DNA from: Vitellaria paradoxa
Taxonomy: Eukaryota > Streptophyta > Magnoliopsida > Ericales > Sapotaceae
Assembly: GCA_019916065.1 (NCBI GenBank)
Contig: CM034241.1
Coordinates: 10,887,223 to 10,951,222 of the forward strand
Length of the DNA: 64,000 bases
Reading direction: 5' to 3'
A program made the translations under genes and the position numbers. The notes beneath the pieces are model-generated. The model was not told where the DNA came from. It saw only the letters and a list, made by a program, of their open reading frames with translations, and did no database searches. Below are positions 24,237 to 36,453 of the stretch, piece after piece. Numbering within the stretch: the first letter of the stretch is position 1; each line of letters opens with the position of its first letter.

Positions 24237-27200
24237 TACACATTTAATTGGGATAAGGAATTATATAAATTGGCAATTTTAACTTTATAAAATTTTATAA
24301 ATAACTAGTGTACTTAACGGGTTTGTCAATGCGATTTTCACGTAGCCTTACCAATTGTGCTTAATTAGGTTCGCACGTAATCTAGCCAATTACACTTAAT
24401 CGGGATTCGTATATTTGGGACAAGTTTGGGATGGCATGAGTTTGAGATTCCAATTAAAAAATAGATGGATTTGATAATAGTAATCATTAATTAATTAGAT
24501 AGGTACCCTACCTGTTTACATCTCTACTTATAATCATATCATCTACATAGTCTCAGTATAACATTTTTGTTATTATCACAAAAAATATAACACTTTAGGT
24601 TAGGTACTCTGCAAGACCATCCCAAACATCGATACCCCGTCCAAATAAATAATGTCGCATACAGCTGGGAAGTGACGTACCATCTCTCATGCACCGTTTT
24701 GAGATGTACTCACACATTCCTCGCACACAGCTAAGGAGGATTTATCCTCGCGCACAGTTCTAGGGTAATTATTTTAACCTTAGGTATCTACATCATTATG
24801 TAAGTTACTAGCTTATTGGTATTGTAAGGTTTTATGATGGCAATTCCAAACAAATCTTAAATTAAATATTGCAGATATATATGTTTCATAATTTCGAAAG
24901 AAAATGAATAATTCCCAGATTTAAAAGATCTACATATTACCAAAAGGTGACAAATTGCAATCCAAGTCAAAGCATAATCCTACACTGACAAAGACTCAAT
25001 TGTACAAAATGCAAAATTCTAGTATGCATCTCAAGCAGATCACAAGGAGTAAATGGATACGCCACATTGGTGCTAGAAGCCTGCAAGATGCGTGGGGTTC
25101 GCCTATATTGGTTTCTGGCTTGTAACAAATTCCAATAGACCTTGCAGCTTCGTTGGTTGATGCATGAGGGATGGAGTTGCTGGCATTGGCACGGCATAAA
25201 GAACCTGATGGTTCAGGCTATGAAGATTCTTAAAATATTGAGTTTTCTATTTAGCCAAGTTAGGTTTGTGTTTATAATTCTCTATATATACATAGCCTTA
25301 ATGTACACATAAACTCGGGACATATTATAGAGACTTAGAAAGAGAGATTTTATTTGTGAGATTTTAACAGTCTTGCTCTTATTTTCTGTTATTCTTTCTT
25401 TACTTTCCGCGTGACTAAAAAAGTCTATTTGTTAGGGTTTATCGAGTGATTCGAGCAAGAGTGACAAATGGATTGTGCGAGCCTGAGGATTTTTCTAGAC
25501 GCAATATTTTGAGGCGATTAAAGATCTTAATCCAAATTGATGGATCCACAACGTGAAAGAGAGTATGACCAATCAAGTATATATTTTCCCCCTCAAACAA
25601 ATCACAAAATCAAATATTATATTTGACGCACCAAATGAATTGAAAACAAATTTTTATTTAATTTTTATTTTTAGAATTTTCTTTGAGATTTTCTTAGTTA
25701 ATTTTAATCCATCCAAATTTTTCTTTTAATTTTATTTTTATTTTTCTTTTATCCCTTTCAAGGTCCTAGCGGCTTTCACACACTTATGGGTAGGTAGCCA
25801 TTTCCTCTATATCGTCATTTCCTAGTGGGAGGTTATTTTGATGGCCGACATATCAATGGGGTGGCTGCACTTTATCCCATTAGTAACCTTTTCCAAGACA
25901 GGATACAATTATTCTTTTAATTGCTTTTCATCATTTTTTAAATGCATCAAATATTAACTTAAAATTCATAGATAAGAAGATAGAAATATATATACAAAAT
26001 CAATCAAGTGTTTAAAGAAGTACATCAAAATTATGAGAAAATTCATAAAAAATACTGCTTTACAATTTGAAAGAAAATATACATTTTTAATCTTTTACAA
26101 TAAATTTGACTAAGTGGTTGATGCACATAAAAAAGAGATAGAATTTATAAAATATTTTCAAATCAAATATTGAACTCCTATCCTTCCTTTATTTTTAAAA
26201 ATTAGGGATGTGAACAAATACTTAAAAACTTCTTAAGAGATTCGAAGCGAAGAGCATCTAAGGGTTTGGTGAAAAGATCAGATTTTCGGACCTAAACAGC
26301 CCTAGTTTTACGAAAGATGATCTTGACAATACTTTTTGTCTTGGCTTTTTATTAAAGTTTGAATTTATTTTCTTTGAAAACTTTTCATATTTTGGCTTTT
26401 AAAAATTCAAATTCTTTGACTTTTGAAATTGACTTGGATTTTTAGAAATACTTTTAGGAAAATTAGAAAAAGTTTGAAACCTATTCATCGCGGGAACTCT
26501 AGCATTTTGAATTTTAGAAAAATTTTTCAAATTGTTCGAAGGAAATCCATAGAGTTTATGAGTTTATGACAATTAGACTGAAAATGGCCTTTGATGTTGC
26601 AATGGTTAGACACAGGTATGAAGGGTTAGAGATTAGTAAAACATGTACCTTTCACCTTGGGAATAGGGCATAGTTGAGGTACATAGTTGGGATATAAACT
26701 TTGGAGCACTCCTTTTTGGTGGTGCTGCCTGCTTTGGGGAAGTTTTTGAAGCTTCTGCATACTTTGGGGCAATTTTTGGAGCTTTTAAAAAAGATAGAGA
26801 TGCTGGAGGTATGGTCTTGTCTTTATTGCATCCTACGCCAAATTTGTCTCTATGTCACCTTTGCTTACTCCAAATCTTATCTATCACATTTAAGCTAGTT
26901 TTTATCTTCTCAATTATGTTGCTATCATGCTTTATCTTCTTTTCCAGCTCTTTGATTTTTGCTTGAAGTTCCCCAATAACTTTCTCCTTTTCTTCAATCT
27001 GTTTGTTGTTCTCGTCAATCTTTGCTTTTATCTTTTCTGCACCTTGTGACTAAGAATTTTTATCAAATTCCAAAAAAAAAAAAAAAAAATAATAGTTTAC
27101 CTGTGAGTTTTTTATTCTCAATCTTCAATGCATCTTACTTATTCTTCACCATACTATTCCTTTGATGCTGATCTTTCCTTTGTTTCTTCAGCCCACTACA

Positions 27201-27334
27201 TTCCTTGAAAAGTTGATTGTAGGCTTTTTAAAGGTTGTTGTCAAATTCATCTTCAGAATCATTATTCTTGTGTTTTGAAAATTCAGCGTCACTTAGGGAT
27301 CCAGAGAGTGTCCTTGCAAAAGAAGTGTGAGAAG
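24235..27334. other. Repeat-derived spacer with LTR-like and gag-like remnants
   Basis: About 25200-25560 looks like an LTR and leader: a TATA-like 'ctatatatacatag', a T-rich run and 'gattcgagcaag'. No end repeat could be paired. At about 26880-27310 the minus strand encodes Lys/Glu-rich heptad-like stretches broken by stops, perhaps a retrotransposon gag coiled coil. The 76-codon minus-strand frame at 24967-25197 has no recognisable domain. No intact gene is seen. Confidence 0.4.
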
Positions 27335-27335
27335 C

Positions 27336-27790
27336 TAAAAAGGTAAACCTCATGTCATTTACTATGCTAGCAAGACTTTAACGAGGCTTAATTGAATTAC
27401 ACCACCATTGAGAAAGATTTGCTAGCTATAGTATTTGCTCTTAACAAGTTTAGGTCTTATTTGGTAGGTTCCCATGTCACAGTGTTCACAGAACATGCAT
27501 CCCTAAAATATCATGTTTGGAAACAAGAGGCCAAACTTCGCCTCATTATTGGGATTTTGCTCTTACAGGAGTTTGACTTAGAAATTAAGGATAAAAAAGG
27601 AGTAGAAAATATGGTAGCCGATCATTTCTCTAGGTTGCCATCTCATGTATCTGACAATAGTAACCTACCAATAGAGGAGAATTTTCTAAATGAACATATT
27701 ATGCATGTGAGCTCCACATCTCAGGATTACTACCCTTGGTATTCAGACATTGCCAATTTTTTGGTGACTAGCCTTATGCCCTTATGTTAG
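27336..27790 (+). pseudogene. Retrotransposon RNase H domain
   Basis: The frame from 27392 (132 codons) shows [20 protein letters not shown], then [18 protein letters not shown], then [13 protein letters not shown], the C-terminal half of a Ty3/gypsy RNase H domain, which removes the RNA template during reverse transcription. The preceding residues (HVIYYASKTL) are readable in another frame from about 27336, so a single-base frameshift lies near 27388. The usual TDH motif reads TEH. The frame closes at 27788-27790. Confidence 0.75.
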
Positions 27791-29011
27791 ACTAAGATTG
27801 ATAAAAGGAAAGTTTTACACAATGTGCATAATTTCTTTTAGGATGAGCCATACTTTTACAAATATTGCCTGGATCAAATTGTTAGACATTGCATCCCTCA
27901 GACTGAAGTACGTAGTTTCATTGAGTTTTGTCATTCCCAAGCATGTGGGGTTTCCTCAAAGAAAATAGTCAATAAGAATCTTCAAAGCAGATTTTATTGG
28001 CTTTCGCTATTTAGGGATGTTTATGATTATTGCCTTAGGTATGACCGGCGTCCATTTTCTAAGTGAAACGAGATGCCTTATAACCCTATAATCATTTTAG
28101 AGATTTTTGGCTGTTGGGGCATTGAGTTTGTAGGGCCATTTCCTAAGTCATTTGGATTTGAGTTCATACTTATAGCTATAGACTATGTCCCTAAATGGGT
28201 GGAAGCCACTGCAACTCGCACCAATGACCACTAGGTGGTGGTTAAGTTTTCGAAGGAGTTTATCTTCTCACGCTTTAGGATGCCTTGGGCCATCATTAGT
28301 GATAGAGGCAAGTATTTTTGTAATAAGCCCGTTGGTGTCTCGCTGCGTAATTACGGTGTGACACATAAGATGGGTACCTCATACCACCCATAGAGTAGTG
28401 GCCAAGTAGAGTTGGCAAATAGAGACATTAAGGGCATACTTGAGAAGACTGTTAACCCCACACGCAAGAATTGGTCTTTGCATCTAATTAATGCTTTATG
28501 GGCATTTGGATGGCATATAAGACTATTTTAGGAATGTCTCCCTACCGTCTTATCTTTGGCAAAGCTTGCCACCTACCCCGTTGAGATGGAGCATAGGGCT
28601 TACTGGGTAATTCGGTGGTTTAATGAAAGTTTGGGTGATGCCGGTGTTCTTTGGAAGCTACAATTAAATGAACTTGAAGAGTTATGTAATGATGCTTTCG
28701 AGAATGTAAAGATCACCAAGGCCAAAATGAAATACTTGCATGATAAGCACATTTCTAGGAAGTCTTTTCACATAGGCCAGAAAGTCTTGATGTACAATTC
28801 TTACATACATCTCTTTCCAGGCAAACCTCAATCTAGATTTTTTGGTCCATCCATCATCACCTCCATTTCAGAGCATGGTGTGCGTGAGGTTCATAATCCA
28901 CACAATGACACCACTTTCAAAGTGAATGGCCATCGTCTCAAGCCATATTTAGATAACTTTGTGGTTGAGATTGAGACGTGGGAGCTCTCTGACCCTTCCC
29001 TCTTTGATTGA
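27791..29011 (+). pseudogene. Retrotransposon integrase, broken
   Basis: Integrase catalytic-core pieces are readable: [11 protein letters not shown] (about 28120), [10 protein letters not shown] (about 28180), ISDRGKYF (about 28295) and a TSYHP-stop-SSGQVE block (about 28378), with TAG or TGA stops in between, for example at 28391-28393. The 151-codon frame at 28556-29011 covers the C-terminal domain; FPGKPQSRFFGP resembles the 'LFPGKL.SRW.GP' block of Athila-type integrases. The enzyme would insert the cDNA copy into the genome, but several stops and probable frameshifts inactivate it. Confidence 0.75.
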
Positions 29012-31555
29012 AGTATAGGCACAAACTCTTGTATAATGTTAGTGTAGGAATTTTTTGTTTCTTCCTTTTAGACTTAATTTTAGGAGTAAGATTTTTTTTT
29101 TCTAAGAGTATATCCTTGTTGGCATAGGCTCGTTATCTTTTTTGTTGCCTTAGGGTAAACTTTTTGTTAGTTTAGATCTAGGTTCTTATCATGATATGTA
29201 CTGTAGACCTAAAACTGCTTTTCTTCTGTGATGTTGTTATTTTGGCTTCAACTGCGCGATTCAAATTATATTAATATTATGTACTCAGTCTTTTGGTTAC
29301 TAATGAAATACAACATTAGTTTTGCTTTTCTTTTCTCTTATGTATAATTATGTCTTTTTTCCTTTACTATATTTCCTTTATTTCCATTTACCAACTTTTT
29401 TTTTTCTTTATTTTGCTTCTCTATTCTTTTCTTTTTATCTCATATTCTGCTTTGTAGTTTTTTTTTTTAGTTAATTGATAAGGCAACTTCAAGGTAATAT
29501 CTACCCTCTTCACGTTTTGTTTCTATATTTTGAAGATTACACCTTAGTATATTTCGTTAATGCTGTTGGAGTGCTATAGAAACTAGGTTAGGGGGTTTTT
29601 TATTGCTTCAGGACTGTTTATTGGGGTGCATATTTAGGTTATTGTTATATATTGATTAATATTTATGCTTATCATCATGCTCATTTTACGCACTGCGAAC
29701 CCACATACATATCATGATTCTCACATTAAGGACAATGTTTAGTTTGGGTTGGGGGGTAGAGTTTACATTATGACCTTTTATGCCAAAATTGTAAAATTTT
29801 AAAATTTTTGAGCATCTTTGAGTTTGAATACATGAATTTAGCATATTTATACTTGCATGTCGGCCTTTTTTAGTTAGGTTAATTGTGAAATTGAGTGCGA
29901 AAGTGATGAGTGAGTCTTATTCATGCTTTAACAGGAAACTTAGTTCAAATTGAGTATGTCATGACCATGTGCATTTTTTTGATTGTCATGGAGAATAGCT
30001 TATATGCTTAGGAGTAGATTTTGTTTAACATTGGTTAATTGAGCGTTCATGGACTAGGTGGAGACTTATACCCCTTAATGGTGAGCTATTGAGCCTGTTA
30101 TTCTTTTCTTGAGGGGTTGTACATAATCACAATTCTTTTATTCTTCACTTTGGTTTTCAATGCATCAATTGCATCATACACACTTGCACGAAGTTCAATT
30201 GGCACATTATGAGTTGTTGCAAGCTTTGAATATGATGCTAGGCCCTCTTTGCTATTTTGGCTCCCTTTGTTATTTCTTGATAAGAAATTGCCCTAGAAGC
30301 CAACTTGAAGCATTTTATTAAGTTTTTTATTTTTTCTTGATTCTCCCATCATAAATTATCCCTTATACCCATTCACACACTTTAAGTCTCACTCTCCCAT
30401 GTCTTGGGTTGTGAAAGTACCTCAATGTCCAAGTTCTGAATTCATGTTGGGAATGTAAGCTTTTAAGAGCAAAATGAAGAAGAATGTTGGGATAAGAAAA
30501 GGAAAAAAATAAAAAATAACAAAAAAGAAAAGGAAAAATAAAAAGAAAAAAAAGGAAAAAAAAAGGAAGAAAACAAAAAAAAAAAGAAAAAAATTTCTCA
30601 TTCCTTTTTGCTAATGCAATTGTGGGACTTGTGCATTGTATTGTAATTATTGAGAATGTCCCATGAATAGTTTGTAAATTTGTGAATAAGCTTCTTGTTG
30701 TAGTTCTGGTTGGTGTTTGAAAAAGAAATGGGTAGTTTGGGACTTGTGCACATTTAAGCATCTCTATCCTAAGACATGTGCTTTGATTTCCATAACTTTC
30801 ATTATCTAACCATTACCCCCTAGCCAAGTTATAACTGAAACAATGACCTAGTGGATTCTAAGTAAGCAACTCTTGTATTGTGCATGTAGTAGTTTTGTGG
30901 AAGTTGTGGTGTGATCTCTTACACATTCATTAGAACATGGTTATGAGCTATCCATTTTGAATTTCAATTCAGTTCACTTACTTATTTGTGAGGTTGTGTA
31001 CAAGTAGGATAACATCTTATGCTAATAGGTATGTGTGAACCTTTGATGAGTGAATTTCTTTTTATGAGTGATAACTTGTGAGTATTTGAAGTCAAAACCT
31101 AGTTCCATTTATGCTCTTACGACCTTGTTGAATGAATGAAACAATTTTGCAAACATTCTCCTCCTACTTTGATAGTCCATGCATTCATGCTTAGCACTTG
31201 GGAATTACACAAGATACTTGGGTTTTGTCACTTATTAGGCTTGAGCTTGATTCATTTTTTTGATCTTAAATCACTTTTTGAAATCTTGAGACCATGCCAT
31301 AGATGTCTGTGGGTAGCATCATTGCAAACTCTCATGAAACCTTACTCGTCCACTAGGGGGAACTAGGGGTTTTAAGAGCTTGCTTCAGACGCTAAGTATA
31401 GCCATGTGTCTCCCATGAAAATAGGCCTCTCTTTTAGCTATAATTGTTGGTTTTTCTTTTTAGTTGAATAAAATGGATTTGCTTAGTATATGTTCATCTT
31501 CCCTTAATCATAATTCTTTCCATTCCTAGGGACTAGAAATGTCTAGGTTGGGGGG
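29012..31555 (+). other. Athila-like element 3' spacer and polypurine tract
   Basis: This non-coding part lies between integrase and LTR. It contains a low-complexity A/G-rich patch at about 30480-30595, a first G-rich tract 'ggttggggggtag' near 29745 and the 3' polypurine tract 'taggttggggg' ending at 31555. An env-like reading frame could be expected here in an Athila element, but none is recognisable. Confidence 0.55.
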
Positions 31556-32778
31556 TGTGATTACTCGCAATCATTGTTGACCTTAACCTCATTTCACACT
31601 CTTGTTTGGAACATTTTATCAAGTAAAATTCATTTCTTATCATGTTTTGAGTACTTGTATTATTTTATGTGTTTGTAGGGGTATGCGAGGAAAACACCCA
31701 AAGAAAGGCAACTTAGAAGCTTAAAGAAGCAAATCAACAGAGAAGTAGGAAAGCTTGTTGATTACAACTTAGAGCATATCTTAAGTTTTTGGGGTCTAAT
31801 TAAGGTGATTCAAAAGCTCAAAATCAAATACACGTTCTAAACTACAATTTTCATAAGAGCCCAAGTCCAAAAGAGCTCTACATCTGTCTCGAAATTAGCT
31901 TGCAAAGTTGCACAATTCGGAATTCTTTGGATGATTCAGCACAACACCTTGTTAGTTTTTCGGCCATAACTTTTTAGTCACAACTCCGATTGATGCGATT
32001 CTTTTTGGGTGAAAAAAAAAGATTCTTTTTGGACTTCCAGAACCCTGGAAGTCCAAAAGCTAAAACGTAAAATCCAGCACTGCCTTCTGGCGTCCAGACG
32101 GCAACCCTGGCATCCAAATGCAGCATCCCTGAGACCTCAGCTTTAGGGTTTTGTTAGGCTTTTCTATAAATGCCTATGCTATATTAGACTTTAAGAGAGC
32201 CATTCATACATTTCAGGGTTATTTTTCTAAGAGTTTTCTTTGAGTTTTAAGGAGTTACACTACGTTTTATGCATTGGATTTAATTGAAGTTTCATAAGGT
32301 GATTTTGCTTTTATCTATCCTAGGATTTACATGTAAATGACTTGTTATCCAATATTTTCAATTAAAAGTTCTTCATTTCAGTTTTTCTTCTTTCGTTTCT
32401 ACTACATACTTGTTTTATAAGCCTAGCATCATGCCATAGATGTTTATGGGTAGCATCATTGTGTCGTTTTAAATTGTGTCTTTTCATTAGTTTTTTTAGT
32501 TTAAGTTAAGTTTTGCATTTAAGCATCTTTCAAACCTATTTTCGAAAACCCCAAAAGATTTTTTTTTTCTCTTTTCCGTTTACTATTCATTGCAAGTGCT
32601 TTCAGAAATAAGTTTTTCCAAACCTAGTCACACACTTGCTCCCTGTGGAAATGACCTTCTCCAAACCTAGTCACACACTTGCTCCCTGTGGAAATGACCT
32701 AGGGCTCACTTAGATTAAACTACGACTACCTCTTGTACTTGAGAGTGCAAACCCTTTCAATTTTTGAGAGCAATCACA
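31556..32778 (+). mobile_element. 3' LTR of the Athila-like element
   Basis: The LTR starts TGTGATTACTCGC and ends GAGAGCAATCACA; the two 13-bp ends are inverted repeats with two mismatches. It begins directly after the polypurine tract. A TATA-like TCTATAAAT lies near 32163. A 43-bp unit ending '...tgtggaaatgacc' is duplicated in tandem at 32618-32660 and 32661-32703. Confidence 0.75.
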
Positions 32779-35644
32779 CACAAAGATGAAAAATTAGAAT
32801 CTCATCCATCCCCCGATCCATGTCCCTACTTTTTTATTGCAAAAATTATTTAAAGGTTTTTAATCAATAATTTAGGTATGGTTTTGGACATTCAAAAATT
32901 ATTAGATTTGACCATATTATCTGTAATCATTGGTGACTCTAATAGGACTATAACTTTCTTAAAATTTAAACATCAAAACTATTTTTTATTAAAAAGTATG
33001 CTTTAGTTCAAAATTTTTCCATCACCCAATCTGTGAAATGATTTTGTGGTTGAGATAATTAGACACTAATCTTTAGAATGGATAAAATTGAAATAGATAA
33101 CATTTTATTTTTGCAATTACCTTATTTATTTAAGCTTAGCTTTCTAATTATTTTAAATTTCTCTAAGTTTTTGTTAAATTATTATTTAAAAGTAAATTTC
33201 AATAAGTCCTAAAATTTTAGGTAAAAATTATTTTATCAATTAAGTCTGTTTCTTGTGAACATGACCCTAAACTCAATCCTATGCTCAGAGTTAAAACTAC
33301 ATCGCATGCCTTACACTTGAGGGTTATTTTAACTGTAATATTTTAGAATGTGGTCAACTCTCATAAAATGTACAAATAGTGTTTAAATTCTTAACTCTAA
33401 AACTCTAGGTCTCCACCCCCTCTCTCTCATTCTTAGGCCTAACGTATGCTTGATGATCCTTTCTCTCTCCCCCTACCATGCATAAAGTGTATATAAGCAC
33501 ATGAGATGAAATGGTATGTAAAACGTCCACCCAGAGGGTTACAAGGACAACCAAACATCCAAGTCATGATCGAAGCTTCCACCCATAAAGATATGTGTGT
33601 ATATATATGTACTAGTGATATGGTCCGTGTGATGCACATATTTGTTATATCATATGGTTAAACTGAGTATACTATCATACTAAAACAATTAAGTTGTAAA
33701 AATATATCTAAAAGTAATATATATTTTTATTTATATAAATTCAATTAAATAGTGAACATAAAATAAATTAAAATATTCATACCATTAATAATATTGATTC
33801 AATTAAATTTGAATTCTAATATATAAAATGAAAAGAAAAAAAATCAGAAAGATTGAAAAATAACAGCACTTACTCATATAATTAAACAATTTATATATCA
33901 AGAAGATTGAAGAATAATAGCACTTACGTATAAAAACTTACAAAATATATATCAATTACATATAAAACTTTTAAAAATTAAAATTTAAGTACGTACCTGA
34001 CAAATTGTAAAGTCGAAGAGAAAATTATTGTAATAAAAAGCCTCCAAGAAATTTGAAAGAAAAAAAAAATCTTCGTATCTATTTATAGATTTTGCATACA
34101 GGGTCATATTCTATTTAAATTAAAATACATTTTGAAGTTCTATCTTATTCTAATTAAAATACTATTTTGATCAAATTAAAAGTCTAAATCCAATAAAAGT
34201 TTGAGCGGCCGGCACTTCAATTGGATTAATCTACCCATTGTCAATTTTTTTTAATTTCTAATATTATTTGATATTTTTTAATAAATAATATTACAATATA
34301 TATAATTGTAAAAAATAATATTACAATTTGATTTAAAATATATTACATATTTCGTATAATTGTAAAAATAATAATTATTATTTTTATTATTTTTAAAATA
34401 ATAATTCATTTAATTATAAAAAAATTAAAAAAACATTGTATGATAAGTAAAAGTGTAGATTAAATAAAAATATCAAGTGATATCCACAAACATTCTAGTT
34501 TAAATAAGATTGTGAATAAATGGTAATTATATACAATACCAAATCTATTTAGATATAATTATAAATTAAAATAATTATAATTACAAATTTATGTTAATAA
34601 ATTAAAATCTTTATTTAACAAGTTAATTATCTTTTGTATTATTTTGTTTAATAATAGTAATAATATTTATTTTTAAAACCTTTATTTAACAGGATAAATA
34701 TTTTTTTTTGCATTATTTTGTTTAATAACAATAATAATATTTATTATGTTTTAAATAATAATTTATTAAAATTCAAAAAAATAAAAAATAAGAATATGTT
34801 TTAAATAAAAATAAAAATAAGGAATTGTATGGTAAATAGAAGTGTGAATTAAATAATCAAGTGATATTCATGAACATTCTAATTTGAATAAAATTGAAAC
34901 TTGTGAATAAGTAGTAATTATGTAAAATACTAATTTCTTTATAAGACAATTAAAATAACTATAATTAGACTTCACGTGTTACAGTCATACACGTATCATA
35001 ACCGTAGCGAAAACTAAGTCTTACGTGGCACAAGATAGTTATACTTAGGTGTCGCGTGTCACAACTGTAACACAAGTTAGGTCTCACGTGGCGCAGCGAC
35101 ATTATCGGACTCTACTTTATATATATATATATATATAATATGATATTACACAATTCAATTGGTAGAAAACTGTAAAAAAAAACCAAAAATACAGTCATCT
35201 GGATGGTCGTTTGAATGATCCATCATTCGGACATGCATACAGACTAGGTTCCAGGTATTTAAAAAAAAAAAAAAAAAAAAAAAGAGGGATATGAAACGTT
35301 ATGTAAAATGACCAAATTGCCCCCCGTTAGAATAATACTAAAAAATACTAATATAAAATGAATAATAATATGCGGATAAATGGTAAAGTCATAACAACCA
35401 CCATAACGCTCACCATGCCGAGAATAAATTAAAATATTCTTTAACGAATTTCATACGAAGAGTTCGAAGTTAAATTTTGTAATAGAATAAAATAAATAAA
35501 AAATGTATATAAGAGAGTTGTTATTATAAACTTAAACCATAAGAATACAAAACAAAGTGGTGATAAGAAAATAAAATATTTATATTTGTAAAATATTTTA
35601 AATTAATTATTTTAAATTAGTAGACATAAAATTTGTTCTCAAAA
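32779..35644. other. AT-rich spacer with a possible Helitron end and a CACGTG-type cluster
   Basis: Most of this stretch is AT-rich and non-coding. At 33611-33640, ACTAG followed by 'tgatatggtccgtgtgatgcacat' looks like a Helitron 3' hairpin read on the minus strand; it is weak. At 34973-35092 four ACGTG- or GCGTG-containing motifs occur in 120 bp. An A-run lies at 35260-35283. Confidence 0.4.
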
Positions 35645-35659
35645 CACTAGTGGAAATTG

Positions 35660-36055
35660 TGGAACTAGCGACCGCCAAAGACGGTCGCTAAAGGTGAAAA
35701 AGCGGTCGCTAAAAGTATTAGCGACGGCTTAGCGACCGCGTCAAACGAGTCACATTTGCTTCGTCGCTAAAAAGTATTAGCGACCGTCATAGCGGTCGCT
35801 AAATTATTTGCGACCGCTCTTGCAACCGCTCGAGTTTAGACGGAGGGGTAATAGCGACCGCGCAAAACGGTCGCTAATACTGAAAAAGCGGTCGCTGTTT
35901 GTTTGGCGCGAATATACTGTCAGTGGCGCGAATCATTAGCGACCGTAGTTAGCGGTCGCTAAATACTGAGTAGCGGTCGCAATAAGTTTTGCACCAACGA
36001 GTATTGGCGACCCGAATGGACTATTAGCGACCGCCACATACGGTCGCTAATTATA
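35660..36055. repeat. Left subterminal repeats of CACTA 2
   Basis: At least ten copies of TAGCGACCG and CGGTCGCTA occur here, often as facing pairs. They are CpG-rich within AT-rich DNA. The right end repeats the motif at 46628-46812. They are the likely binding sites of the element's TNPA-like protein. Confidence 0.9.
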
Positions 36056-36453
36056 AGTAATTTAAAAAAAAAGATTTAAATTATTTAAAAATCTCAATAA
36101 TTTGTTTTACAAATCAAATTATTTAAAAAAATGATTTAATAATAATTTATTTTTTATTTATAATGATTATTTATTTAATAGTTATTAATTATTTATAATA
36201 ACTATTATATTTAATTACTTATGTATAAATATTTATATTAAATTTAATTTATTAAATTGCACATGGAATTAATGAAATTTTTCATAAAATCAGTAAAAAA
36301 AAAAAAAAACATATCTCCTAATTATGATTATATATACAAACACAATATCAAATTAGATTGCAATTAAAATAAAATTTTATTATATACAAATGTTCAAAAT
36401 ACAAAAATAAAAATATATATAAATGTACTGATCAAAATATATACAAATAAATC

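Larger units (their letters stand above)
27335..32778 (+). mobile_element. Athila-like Ty3/gypsy retrotransposon, 5'-truncated, with 3' LTR
   Basis: From the left the element begins abruptly in the RNase H domain; gag, protease, most of reverse transcriptase and the 5' LTR are missing. RNase H and integrase remnants run to 29011. A 2.5-kb non-coding spacer follows, then a G-rich polypurine tract (31546-31555) directly against a 1.2-kb LTR with inverted ends. Long spacer and long LTR suggest the Athila lineage; an env-like ORF is not recognisable. Only one LTR is present, so it is a truncated, immobile copy. Confidence 0.75.

Noticed and set aside
30363..30761. 132-codon minus-strand frame rich in Phe
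   Set aside because: It is the translation of an A/G-rich low-complexity tract in the retrotransposon spacer; no domain.
35660..36055. CRISPR-like regular repeats
   Set aside because: These are inverted subterminal motifs of a plant CACTA element, not direct repeats with equal unique spacers.
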